Source: Hypomyces perniciosus
Lineage: Eukaryota > Ascomycota > Sordariomycetes > Hypocreales > Hypocreaceae
Reading direction: 5' to 3'
NCBI GenBank assembly: GCA_008477525.1
Contig: SPDT01000007.1
Location: 6,014,001-6,078,000, forward strand
Length of the DNA: 64,000 bases
Numbering within the stretch: the first letter of the stretch is position 1; each line of letters starts with the position of its first letter. Below the pieces are notes generated by a model that ran no database searches, had not been told where the DNA came from, and saw nothing but the letters and a program-made list of their open reading frames with translations. The position numbers and the translations under genes were made by a program. Below, piece after piece: positions 22,226-34,474 of the stretch.

Positions 22226-24327
22226 ATGGCGGAACCAATTACAGATGGCCTTGCCAAGCTCCAGCTCGACCCGGAGACAGGCGAGATGGTGTCTAAGAGC
22301 GAGCTGAAGAAGCGAATGCAGAAGCGAGCCAGGAAGGCGGCCAAGGCGGTTGCTGAACCGAAGACTCCGAGCAAGCCAGATGCCGCCGCCCCTAAACCCT
22401 CAGAATCCAACCTCGATCCCGACGCCATGTTCAAGCAGGGCTTCCTCGCCGACGTTTACAATTTGCGGCCTTCGAAACCTGTCAGAACGAGATTTCCTCC
22501 CGAGCCAAACGGCTATCTCCATCTCGGCCACGCCAAGGCCATTGCGATCAATTTCGGCTTTGCGCGATACCATGGCGGCGAGACCATTCTTCGCTTCGAT
22601 GACACAAACCCAGATGCTGAGGAGGAGAAGTACTTTCAAGCAATCGAGGATATCGTTCACTGGCTGGGTAATGTTCACGGGATTGACTTGGCTTGACACA
22701 TTGTGCTAATTGGTCTACTAGGATTCACTCCCCATAAGACTACCTACTCGAGCGATAACTTCCAGCGCTTGTACGACCTTGCCGAGGAGTTAATTAAACT
22801 AGGAAAGGCGTACGTTTGCCACTGCACCGAAGCCGATCTGAAGATGCAACGCGGGGGTGAAGATGGTCGGTCGCCACGCTTTCGTTGCGCGCACGCCGAG
22901 CAAGACGTGGATACCAACCTTACCAAGTTCCGCGACATGCATCAAGGGAAATATGAGCCACAGACAGCCTTTTTGAGGATGAAGCAACAACTTCTAGAAA
23001 GCGGGAACCCGCAAATGTGGGACATTGTCGCCTATCGCATTCCCAAGAACCGTACACCCCATATTCGCACTGGCACGAAATGGCATATTTACCCATCTTA
23101 TGACTTCGCTCAGTAAGTGTTGTCGCGTGAAGGTGGTTTCGTAGTACTAACTCCAGAAAGCTGCCTTTGCGATAGCTTCGAAGACATCACCCATAGTCTC
23201 TGCACAACTGAGTTTATTACCGCCCGAGAGAGCTACGAATGGCTAAACAAGACACTCGGTGTTTATGAGCCAATGCAGCGCGAGTATGGTGAGTCTCTAC
23301 TACTGCAACTATGCCAAGCTTTCCATTGATGAAATTCTAGGCCGCCTAAATGTCACTGGAACTATCATGAGCAAGAGGGCCCTGAAACAGCTGGTTGACA
23401 TGAAGCACGTGCGCGGTTGGGATGACCCGCGCCTCTATACCCTGATTGCCATTCGCCGGCGAGGTGTGCCGTCCGGTGCAATCTTGTCTTTTATCAACGA
23501 ACTAGGCGTCACGACATCGCAGACGGTCATCCAGATTGCACGATTTGAGCAGTCGGTTCGCCGTTATCTTGAAACATCGGTCCCCCGCCTCTTGCTGGTC
23601 TTAGACCCTATCCGCCTAGTGATCCAGGATATCGGCAGTCTTGAGGGTCAAGAGCTCGAGTTGCCCTTTTCCCCAAAGAGGCCCGAATTCGGCTCCTACA
23701 AGTTACGAATGACGTCAACCGTCTACATCGACCGATCTGATTTCCGCGAAGTTGCGACGAAAGAGTTCTTCCGCCTGTCTCCAGGCCAAACCGTCGGTCT
23801 GCTCCAGGTACCCCACTGCATCCGGGCCGTTTCCTTCTCCAAGGACGCGGCTACTGGCCAGATAACAGAGATTCAAGCCGTCTTGGTAAAGGATGGTCCG
23901 AAGCCGAAGGCATACATTCACTGGGTTCCGGAGGGTTCGCGTAAAGTTACAGTTCGAGTTCACAATCAGCTGTTCAAGTCTGATAATCCCATGGCCGCGG
24001 AAGGTGGATTTCTCTCCGATATCAATCCCGACAGTGAGACGATTTACCCCGAGGCACTTGTGAACTCCGGATTCGATGAGGTTCGCCGTCGTGCTCCTTG
24101 GCCGCAGGCTGAGGGCGAAAAGGCTAGTGCTGGGCCAGAAGGTGTCCGGTTTCAAGGCATGCGGGTTGCATACTTTGTGAGTACCTTGATTCTTATCTAT
24201 CAAATACCTAAAAAGTGTTCACTAACGTAAAACCATTGCGTAGGCCATGGACTCGGATAGCACTGAAGACTCGATTGTACTCAATCGAATCGTATCGCTC
24301 AAGGAAGATAGTGGGAAGGAAGCCTAA
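22226..24327 (+). CDS. Glutaminyl-tRNA synthetase, cytosolic
   Basis: Charges tRNA-Gln with glutamine (class I synthetase). Five exons, 22226-22667, 22722-23112, 23161-23288, 23341-24176 and 24244-24327, sum to 1881 bases, 627 codons with stop. After a Lys/Ala-rich N-terminal region ([14 protein letters not shown]) comes the GlnRS-specific HIGH signature [15 protein letters not shown] (about 91-105), [14 protein letters not shown] (split by intron 2), the class I KMSKS-type motif IMSKR (about 329-333) and a complete C-terminal anticodon-binding beta-barrel region. Length fits fungal cytosolic enzymes without the long yeast N-terminal domain. Intron 2 is only 48 bp. This is the last intact gene before the AT-rich block. 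Confidence 0.95.
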
Positions 24328-25851
24328 TTCGGCTGTGCTAAATTTCTTCTTTATTCAAATTAGGATTGAGAGGGGCAGTTGGTGTTGAAATGTAGCCGTG
24401 GTACAGGGGAAACGCCATGGACTTGGGACTTTAGACAGATGATGTGTATTGATATCCAAAACTTGGGAGTTCAATCAATTCTTCACTCCCAAAGTATTTC
24501 TGTGCAAATTCTAGGAGCATCACAAGTTGTACATCGATGGTCTGCACGCCACCCCTTTTCTAGACTGCTTATTCGTCTATTTCATGCGTTATAGTGAGCT
24601 TAAAGCCAGTCACGTCTGCTATATCTGCCATCACAGCACCGTCGAAGCGACCGAGGTCTCGCCCGGTATAGTGCTACCGTCTGCCCCTGAAGCTTTTAGG
24701 TCCAAATTCCACCAAAAAGTCCACATAGCAGGTAAAGGACAAGATCGACTATTCCCCCTGAATGCTGCCTTAAGTTAGCGGCTCTCAAATGCTTTGCATG
24801 GATCAAAGTGTAGCACGCCATTATTGTCAATTATATCTCTGGGATCTTTCTCGAGCATTTGGGCCATGAGGATGCGAGATTATAGAAGTAACAATATTGT
24901 TGTTTAGGTGGTTACAAATAATATGACGGAAATACTTGAGGTATATAATTACGAATGAAAGTATCTTCATATAGATAATAACATTGTCAAGCTCCGACAT
25001 TCGGATACGACGATGAACATACTCTTACAAAAGATGAGAAGGGTCTTAGAGAGACTGGATGGAGTATTATCTACTGTAAATGCTTGTGTTTAGAACAATA
25101 GCTAGGAGGGCTTAACAACATCGAAAACCGCACTCGAAACCATATTATTGCCACTGCTGAATCTGTCACTACTGTAATTGTGTGGCGTCCCAACCCTCTT
25201 AAAGTGGCCTGAAGTGGTCTATTCAACTTGTGGTCTTGAATTTGTTACTATAAATGGCAATAATCGTGGAGTAGGCATCTTCATTACCAGGCATAACTAT
25301 GAGTCTATATTTGACCTCATCCCAGTGCCTCTTTTGTACCTGGTATTCTCATTCATATTACTGCCAATACCGATAGTAAATGCCAAAGTCTTTGATATAG
25401 TCACCTACCTACTCAGCATCCTTAGCCTATGTTGTGAGAGAGGCGAAATATAAAGCGGAGCTTATTGTTTGCAACCTTGTAAAGATGAACGCCAACATAT
25501 ACATAGAAACACTGTCGGGAAGCAAACTATTAGGAGACCCGCCAAGGGACCAGCACAACAGCAGGCCACGTAACTAGAAGCCAGTATAAAGCAGGAACTT
25601 CACTCTCTTCTAGGGAAACAGACAGGTCAGAGGCCAACACAGTTAACATTTTGCCACTAACTAGCGCCTCTGTGGCAAACTACCTGCTCCTTCTGCGAGA
25701 CTGTCTGCCCAGATTCCTTCACTCTCCTTTATACCACCTAACGTATGACAGCTATGGAAGGCTCAATGCGCAATACAGGAACCTCAATCAGGATGCTTTA
25801 GTATTAATGAAAGTCTGTATTTTCTCCCAATGCTGCCAAAAGACCACAACC
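24328..25851. other. Transition zone with unassigned coding-like relics
   Basis: No intact gene. On the minus strand, two stretches read like protein: about 24780-24870 (EKDPRDIIDNNGVLHFDP, then a stop) and about 25130-25450 (LAFTIGIGSNMNENTRYKRG, interrupted by stops). I recognise neither family. On the plus strand there is an open frame at 25178-25453 with hydrophobic character and another at 25651-25941, both without motifs. The zone probably holds remains of degraded genes or transposons next to the repeat block. Confidence 0.35.
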
Positions 25852-25890
25852 ATTTTTATTTTTATTTTTATTTTTGTTTTTATTTTTATT
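25852..25890 (+). repeat. (TTTTTA)n microsatellite
   Basis: About six units of tttta/ttttta with one tttttg variant. It sits just left of where composition changes to the AT-rich block. Confidence 0.85.
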
Positions 25891-26110
25891 ACTATTACGA
25901 CCACTTTATATCTAGGTATAATAGCTTTGTTTAGGCAATAGGTTGGTAGGAGCTAGGGGTCTAGACCCTGTTTGTTATATTTTGCTAGATAAAGGAAAGT
26001 TTTAGTGTATTTTTAATCTATATTTTATAGAGGGGGGCTATATAGGTTTACCTTTTTTATTCGCTTTTAAAAAGCTTCACTTTTTTTTAAGTTTTAGTAG
26101 GTATATAATT

Positions 26111-26497
26111 ATATTATAACCCGACTATTATAACAACGTGACATAGTATGTACCTGGAGGAACCTTAGATAAATGAACTAATCAGTATTAGATCACTTGG
26201 GTTACTATAAAGTATAAAGTAATCCCAGTAAACTAACGGAAAGACTTACTGTAGATTATTAGGAAAATAAATATAATTTAAAGTAATCTATAATTATTCT
26301 TTTTATATATATATAATTAGCTTATTATTCATTTAATATAATTACTTAAATAGTTATTAATAAATTGCATTTATTAAAACCGCCTATTCTATAAAATTAT
26401 AATCATATTACCTTATTTAATATTTATCTTTAACCTCTCTATTAATATAAACCTATAAGCTTTAGTTTATCCTTTAAAAATTAACCTAGATTATTAT
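26111..26497 (+). repeat. 5' LTR (about 390-bp family) of a plus-oriented gypsy element
   Basis: This is the reverse complement of the LTRs at 39925-40315 and 47241-47628, with RIP-type differences. It stops one base short because the 172-bp-LTR element inserted there; its last base and the first internal bases resume at 38877. The following bases (about 38878-38899, gtcttttacttaaaag) match the sequence next to the internal edge of the 47241 LTR, so this is a 5' LTR. Confidence 0.7.
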
Positions 26498-26669
26498 TGT
26501 CACGGCACCGACCATGACGCGATGTTGACGCCCTGTCACGTGAGCCCCGGTCACGTGACCAGGCCCTAACGCGTTCCTAGCTATAGCTTTCCGTAGAGCC
26601 TCAGGGCTTTCTCGCTCTCTACGGCACAATAACGATATTTGCCCTAACCTGCCTTTCCGTGCCGTGATA
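26498..26669 (+). repeat. Left 172-bp LTR with two TCACGTGA palindromes
   Basis: GC-rich compared with its surroundings. Contains TCACGTGA at 26536-26543 and 26551-26558. Differs from the right LTR by a handful of mostly C/T or G/A changes. Confidence 0.88.
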
Positions 26670-29049
26670 GTTTATGCTGTCCCTTAACTCAGCTGCGCTG
26701 TCGCGAGGCATATACCTAACCGATTACGAATTCCGATTATGAATTCCTCTAAAATCCCCCTTTATTCCTAAACCTATAATAACGCCTCTATAGCCTAGCC
26801 TTTATCCCTTAAACCCTATATCTGTAGGAAACTAATTATAAGCGAGATAAATATAGATGCCCTAAACCTTGCCCTGCAGCCTAACCTAGCCTAATAGACT
26901 ATGGTCTTAGCTATAGAGTTTGCGCCTTTCCCTTTTCTCTTTAAAACCCTGTAAAAATCCGGCGTTAATGGCGACTATACACGTTTAATAAATGCGATTG
27001 TCGGGGACAACAACCTTTATCACTAATTCCATCTCTTTAGCCAAATAATCGAGAAAGGCTTAGCTTAACGAGAAAAACGAAAATAAACCTTTAAGTGGGA
27101 AATCTTAAAGTAGGCAGCTAAAAATCAAAACCTTAAAGTATAAATTAAAGCTTAGGTTAAAGCTTTAAATACAGCTTTACTATTAAGCCCCAGAAATAAT
27201 AACCTACCTAGCCGCTACTAAATTAAAGACTTTAAGTAATTTAATAGTAAATAAAAAAATATTACTAAATGTTAATAAAACTATATTAACTGGCATTCTT
27301 AAATTAATATTACCTTTATAGGCAATTAATTAATCTTTTTAACTAAACTTAAAAAAATTCTATATATTATAGGTCTTTTAAAGGGAAATGTATATTAACT
27401 GTAATAAAAAAACTTTAATACTATTATTAAAAGTTTTAATAACCCTGCCTAATAGTATTAAAAGACTAGTGCAGTACTTTTCGCTAATTTTAACAAATAA
27501 TATAAAACAATTAACCTTTCTTAAAAGGTATTATAGTCTTTTAATAACCTATATATATTAAATAAGCCTTTTTAAAACTTTATAGTAGAGTTATCTATAT
27601 TAAGCAGTAAATACAGTAAAACCGCTAAGCAGATAGTAAAGGCCTTAAAGATAAAGGTCTTTTAAGAGTTTACCGACACTATAAAGACCTAAATAATCAA
27701 GCCAGATAAGTTTAACTTCACTAAGTAATGCCAACTCTACTAGACTATCTATAATAGGCTTTAGGAGGGCGCCTACTATAACGCCCTCTGTGCTGCCTAA
27801 ATAGGCTGGCGTTAATAAGGCTATTAATAGTAGCAGTATTAGCATTAACAGCAATATTACCAATACCAGCAAAATAACTAAGCCGCTGCCCTAGCGCCAG
27901 CCAGCAACTTAATATAATTAGATACTATATATACCCTGCCACCTTACCTTTAAGTCTCTCGCGAGGAATATATTATTAAAGGACTCTGCTTCTACTATAA
28001 AAAAGCAGGCTATAGCCTTAATAAATATAATAAAAAAAAGCAGTTTAATATACGCTAAGGCAATCTATACTAGATATAAAATCAAAACCATTAAGTTTAG
28101 CTATATTAGCTATGCCTTAACCTAGCAGCATTTTAAGGCTAATAATAAAACAGTTTAGTAAGGTATAATAACTAAACTCTAGTAATACACTAATACTACC
28201 TATAACATTTAAGTAACCTATAAATCTAGGCTTTAAATAATACACCCTTTCCAAGTATTAATAACAACAATAATAGTAGCGCTGCCCTATTAACTTTCAA
28301 TTTACCCTAATTCAGTTAAACCTACTTATTAAAAACCTAAACCTAACTCGCAAACTAGGGAAAAGATTAACCTTTATTAAAAGTTGTAAATAAAGGTTAA
28401 CTATAAACAGGACTATTATCCTAGAATAAATCTACTGCTATTTTTTTAATTAAAAACCCTTTAAACTTAAATTAATAGACAGTAAATCCCTTTTAATATA
28501 AACTATACTATTCCTCGCGTATAATATCTATATTAATATAAAAGCTTTAATAGATAGCGGCTATATACTTTAAGCTTTTACTAGCTGTGCTTTTATTAAG
28601 CAATTTAGTATTACTATTTAATAACTACTATTTACTAAGAATCTCTTATTTATTAATAAAAGTATAGCCAATAAAATTTTAGACTTTTTTATTATATAAA
28701 CTATAATTGGCTCTTATAAAAAACTCTGCCTTTTCTTTATTATAAATATCCTTAATAATATACCTATAATCTTTAGCCTTTTATAGCTAAGAAAATATAA
28801 CCTTAACATTAATTAGGAGGAGTTAACTATTACCTGTAAATCCTATTACTATTACAACTACTATCTCCTAAAAGGTATAGCCAGCCCTATCTGGGTCTTA
28901 ATAGTAGTTAAAATAAAAAATAACTTCGCTAAAGTTAATATAAAGAGTATATATTACTAGTAACTAATAGTTAAAGACACTTTAAATAAAGCAGAGCCTA
29001 ATTTAACTAAATAAAGAACTATAATATACTAGCAACTATTAGTTAAGAA
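26670..29049 (+). pseudogene. Degraded gag and protease of the 172-bp-LTR element
   Basis: Multiple stops throughout. A zinc-knuckle relic is readable at about 27960-28030 (GLCFYYKKAGYS, with Cys to Tyr change). A retroviral-type aspartic protease site is readable near 28540 (KALIDSGYI, from an ALIDSGAS-type motif). The reading breaks at 29050, where another element is inserted, and resumes at 34475. Confidence 0.65.
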
Positions 29050-29275
29050 TGTTACAGGCTAGGCTATATCTCCCGGAATTATAACTACGCCGAATCCGGA
29101 AATACAACCAATACTAGACCGCTTACCTAATTAGGAAACCACCTTAGCCACAACCCTATATACACAACTATATAACGCATATATAGCTAGTATAGAGCTT
29201 CCTTCCTTTAGCTATAGATAGATAATATAGAGGTGCCCTAACTGTATACTTTCTAGTTAAGCTATACCCGTTATA
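29050..29275 (+). repeat. Left LTR of the nested 226-bp-LTR element
   Basis: Begins TGTTACAGGCTAGGC and ends CCCGTTATA (CCCGTTACA in other copies). Moderately RIP-mutated compared with the copy at 36465. Confidence 0.85.
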
Positions 29276-32200
29276 TATCTATAGCTCAGCTACTACCTAG
29301 CCAATAAGTAACAAAACTCTTACTGCAGAAGGAAAATAGCGAATTTCAAAGACTAAGCCTCTAAAGGCGATAATATATAGTCGCGGATCAAGCAAGCTAT
29401 TCTACCTTTACAGGAATAAATAGCTATATTAATAAAAAAGCTAAACTTTATAGCACTAGCGACTCAGGGGCTAGATAGCTAGGAAAATAAAATATTATTC
29501 CTTCCGCAACCTAAGTAAAAACCTGCGCAGGCTATAACTATAAAGCCTGCATTAACCTTTATAATAGAGTTTATATAAACTCCCAGGGTTAAAAGGAAGC
29601 CACTCCTTAACCTATTTAAATTCTTAAGAAAGTAAAAGGAGTATACTATATAAGTATAAAATATATGCAAAAAGCTTAAACTTAATAAAAAGTTTTATAA
29701 TAGCAATAGAGAACAGTAGTACTTTATTAACTCCTGCTTAGACGCTATACTTAAACAGGTAGTTACTACCTTCTATATATTAAAAGGAACTAACAGGAAT
29801 TATAACCTAGTAGAATTTATATAATACTTAAACTATACCTATAAAGATTAAAGACTTTAAAACCGAGCTGCGTAAAAGCTGTATACTTTTAAGTAAAGAG
29901 ATAAGACTTTGCTTTTATCTTTCCTTCCCCGTTTTAAATAGAAACTCTCTAAGGCAGGCAGCGATAACTAGGCTAACTAAGCCAAGATTATCTTCCTTAA
30001 GGGAGCATTATCTCTAGAACTATAATTCCGCTTAGTAATAGTAGACCTGCCGCTTACCTATAGTAAATGGCTTACTAAGGTCTAGGATATTGCTAGCTGC
30101 GTTAAACAATTAAATCTAGACTAATAAAACGCAAAAGCCGCCTTAATAAGCCACTCTTAGCAGAAAAAATATAATAAGCCTTAACTATATTACACTTTAA
30201 AGGACTATATATAAGCAGTCGATAAAAAAGGCAATACTTAGATAAAGGGCGTGAACTGCATAAAGAACCAGCGCCGATATAGCTTTTTAGCGAGTAAGGC
30301 AAACACTGCCTAGAAAGCTATATATTACTATTGCAGGAAAGAGGGATATATTGCCTGGTTTTATAAAAAAGGCTATAGAGCCTGGGCGCATTAGGTCTAG
30401 ATCGCTGACTATAAGTCTAATAATAATAACCAGTATACTAATAGCAAAGAAGACAGTAACTTTAGCAATAAGTTAAAAGATTAACTTTAACGTAAAGTTA
30501 GGCGTTAAAGCCTATAAAGGAAAAACTAAAGGGATAAAAGGAGTTTAAAGAGCAAATAACTGGCAAATTAGTAATATTATAAGCTAAAATAAAGAATATA
30601 CTTATTACAGTACTATTCGACACTAGCTATAACCTTTATACTATTATAAACTCCTCCCTTACCTAGAAGTTACACCTCCTGCAGATTAAGATCACTAAAA
30701 GGAAAATTAAGACATTTATTAAAATCCATAAAAAGGTAAAAACCAGCCATATCGCTATTATTTACCTAAATCTATATAGCTATATTAAACATTAATACGC
30801 CTATATAGTGGATTAACTAGATTATAACCTAATCCTCAGTAAGCTTTAGGCTAAGGCTAACCAGGTAGTATATAATGCAGCCAAAAAGGAAGTTAGCTAT
30901 AGAAAAGCTAGCCTATAGCTATAATTTGCAGATAAAGAGGAGCCTGGGAATATTAAAGCTATATAAAAAGCCCGGCTTATACTAGCCTTAATATTATAAG
31001 CAGAATACCGCTGCATTAAAAGGAACAGCGAAAAGGAAGTATATTTCTTTTAAGCTATCAGTTTATCCAATATTAAAAAAGCACTCTAGCCTAAAAAACC
31101 TATAAATCCCCAGGAATATATCCCCCCTAAACTATATAAAGAGTTCTATTCACTATTCTCTATAAAAAAAGCTACTAAACTTTTACTATACTGCCCTAAA
31201 GTCAATTTACAGATTCCCTTAAAAGCCGATAAACACAGCAAAGAACTGGAACTCCCTTAAGGCCCCCTTTACAGTATATTACGCAAGGAACTATTAATAT
31301 TACAGAAAACCCTCCTCAACTTACTCGATAAGGGATTTATTCAAGCTAGCAGCTTAGCCGCCGCAGCCTTTATCCTCTTTATTCAGAAACCTAAAGGAGG
31401 AATTCGCTTCTGCGTAAACTACTGCGCCTTAAACGCAATAATACAGTAAGATCGCTACCCCCTCCCCCTTTTTTCCAAAACCTTTAATAGCTTAATAAAA
31501 GTAAAGTAGTTTATAAAGTTAGATATAGTAGCTGTATTCTATAAAATCAAGGTCGCGAAAGGAGAAGAATACAAGACTGTATTCTATATACGCTATAGCC
31601 TATATAAGTGGCAGGTAGTTTTATTTAGACTTACTGGCGCACCAGCAGTATTCTAACAGTATATTAACCAGGTACTACGCCCCTTTTTAAACAACTTCAC
31701 ATCTATATACTTTAATAATATCCTAATCTATACCGATAGGTTATAAAAGGATTATATAAAAAAAGTCTAGCGAGTTTTATGCGCCTTTGCTAATACTAGG
31801 CTATACCTAGATCCTAAAAAGTGCGCGTTTATATAAAAAGATATTAAATACTTTAAGTTTATTATATATACCGGCAAAAGAATTACCTGTAACCTTAAAA
31901 AGCAGTAAACTATTAGTAAATAGCAGGCGCCTATAACAGTAACAGGAGTCTAAAGCTTCTTTACCTTTATTAATTACTATTAAATATTTATCCCTAGGTT
32001 CTCTCGGATAGCTTACCTGCTTATAAAGCTGACTAAAAAAGGGACCTCCTTTTAGTGGAAAGGTATAAAAGAAATAGCCTTTTAAGAGCTTAAACGCCTC
32101 TTTATTAAAGCCCCTATACTATAAGCTTAGGATTTTATAAAATATACCTTTATTAAAGTAAACTATTTAAGATATACTTTAAAAGGAGTCTTCCTATAAA

Positions 32201-34243
32201 AGAATAAAAAAAAAGAATATTATATTATAGCTTACTACTTATAAAAGCTAAGCCCTACCAAATATAATTATTTTATCTATAATAAAGAAATACTAGTAGT
32301 AATTTACTGTCTAAAAAAGTAAAGAGTAAAGCTATATAGCTGCAACCCCTTTACAGTTATTTTAAACTATAAGAATTTATAGTTTTTTATAATATACAGG
32401 AAACTTTTTAAACAATAGATGCGCTAGGCAGAGTTCCTTTCCCAGTTCGATTTTATAATCTAATATAGGCTAGGCAGCAAGGCAGCCGCTCTTAATGCAT
32501 TAAGCCGCAGGGAATAAGACCTTCCATTTAATAAAGGCGACAAGCGCAAACTAAGCCGCTATATATAACTTATCCCAGCTGCATTAGCAATATAGAGATT
32601 CAAAGACAGTAATACTAATCTCCCTTTAATATATATATTTAACAGAAACGAGGAACTATAAGACCTATAAAACCTAATAATTTAAAAAGACCTAGTATAT
32701 TAATAGGTATATACTGCAGTAAAGAAAGAAAAGCGCTCCCTCCCCATAAACCTTTAACTTAAAGTATAGATATTGGAATATATAATCGATAAAGAACAGA
32801 GATTAATATTCCAAGACTATATCTAGGTACTGGCTATAACTAAAGAAAAAGGCAAAACGCTGCGCACTCGCATCATGTAAGCAGAATACAATACTGCAGT
32901 TTTAGGCCACCCAGGTTATAACGGAACCCTAGCTATTATTTCCTGCAGGTTCTTTTAGCTAAGAATTAGCAGTATAGTCTGATAATTCCTCTATAACTGC
33001 AGTATATACAAAAAAGGAAAAGTATAGAAAAGCTATAAGCAAGGACTCCTTAAACTATTACCTATTCCCTAATATATTTACAGTAACCTAGCTATAGACT
33101 TTATAGTTAACCTATTACTTATAAAACTAATATAGGCATAATACCTTTAAGTTATTATTAACTGGCTTATTAAAAATATTACCCTTAAAGTAATAGAGAG
33201 TATAAAAGTAAAAGTATATATAAAGAGGTTCCTTTAATGCTATTATTAGTTTTATAAGATACCCTAGTCTATAGTTAATAACCAAGGATCTAATTAAACT
33301 AGCTGCTTTTAAAGAGCTTTCTATAAACTAGCAGGAACCCAGCAACGCTTAAGTACAGCATATTACCTATAAACTAACAGTAGACTAGAGAGGAGCAACC
33401 AAAAAATCCAAGTATACCTTAAAGTATATATAAACTACTCCTAAAGCAATTAGGGAGACCTCCTCCTAGCAGCATAACTAGCTTTAAATAACTGTAAATA
33501 TACAGCTATTTAAATAAGCCCCTTTTTCCTTAAATACAGCTATTATATAAAACCCCTTTAGCTATATATAAAAGAAAACAAAGCTATTAGATTAAAGGAC
33601 TTAAAGGAAAAGGCTATAAAAGAAATAGTTAAAAGATTAAAAGGAGTAACCGCCTTTACCTAAACAGCATTTACCGCTATACAATAACGCTATAAAGACT
33701 CTATAAACCAGCAGTAAAGCCCCTCTAAAAGATATAAAGTAGGAGATAAAGTCTAGCTATACCTCAGTAACTATAATACTCCCTAGCCTTCCAAGAAGTT
33801 TAATACCCTATATTATAAATATACAGTAATAAAAGTTATTAGCCCTTATATAGTGGAACTAAGTGTATTAACTAATATATACCCGCAATTTTATATTAAC
33901 CTATTAAAAAGAGTGGCCAATAACCCCTTTCTAGGCCAGATTTTAGATAACCCTTAACCACTACCGATATAAATAGATAGTAAAGATAAATAGGAAGTTA
34001 AAGAGGTCTTTTGCGTAAGGACTAAGCAGTAAAGTTACAGCTTTTTCTGCAAAGCATTAATACAGTAAAAAAGATATATAAAGCTAACCTAGGAACTAAT
34101 ACATATACTTAAAGATATAGCAGCCCTTAATAACTATATATTTAAATATAGCCTAATTAAATCTAACGACAGGCTATTTAACAGCTATATACCAGCGAAG
34201 TAATAGCGCCTAAGGAGAGAGTTACTGTAAAAAGGGGGGGTAA
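29276..34243 (+). pseudogene. Degraded gag-pol of the nested element (RT, RNase H, integrase)
   Basis: Numerous in-frame stops. Reverse transcriptase is readable at about 31290-31740: QKPKGGIRFCVNYCALN, then FRLTGAPAVF, then SIYFNNILIYTD, where the catalytic YxDD has become FNN by G-to-A changes. A CCHC-like zinc knuckle lies near 30325 (AIYYYCRKEGYIAWFY). RNase H follows at about 32150-32520, integrase at about 32860-33700 and a chromodomain-like tail near 34040-34200. The order places it in Ty3/gypsy. Confidence 0.75.
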
Positions 34244-34469
34244 TATTATAGGCTAGGCTATATTTCCCGGAATTACAACTACGCTAAATCCGGAAATATA
34301 ACCAATACTAGACCACTTACTTAATTAAGAAACCACCTCAGCTATAACCCTATATATACAACTATATAACGCATATATAGCTAGTATAAAGCTTCCTTCC
34401 TTTAGCTATAGATAGACAATATAGAGGTGCCTTAACTGTATACTTTCCAGTTAGGCTATACCCGTTACA
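34244..34469 (+). repeat. Right LTR of the nested 226-bp-LTR element
   Basis: Same family and length as 29050-29275. Its start is RIP-altered to TATTATAGG and its end CCCGTTACA is intact. Confidence 0.85.
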
Positions 34470-34474
34470 GAGAA

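Larger units (their letters stand above)
29050..34469 (+). mobile_element. Ty3/gypsy retrotransposon with 226-bp LTRs, nested in the 172-bp-LTR element
   Basis: The LTRs at 29050-29275 and 34244-34469 are exactly equal in length. Flanks are AAGAA (29045-29049) and GAGAA (34470-34474): a 5-bp duplication with one G-to-A change. A polypurine tract aaaaggggggg ends at 34240, just before the right LTR. Total 5420 bp. The host element's reading continues across the insertion. Confidence 0.88.
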
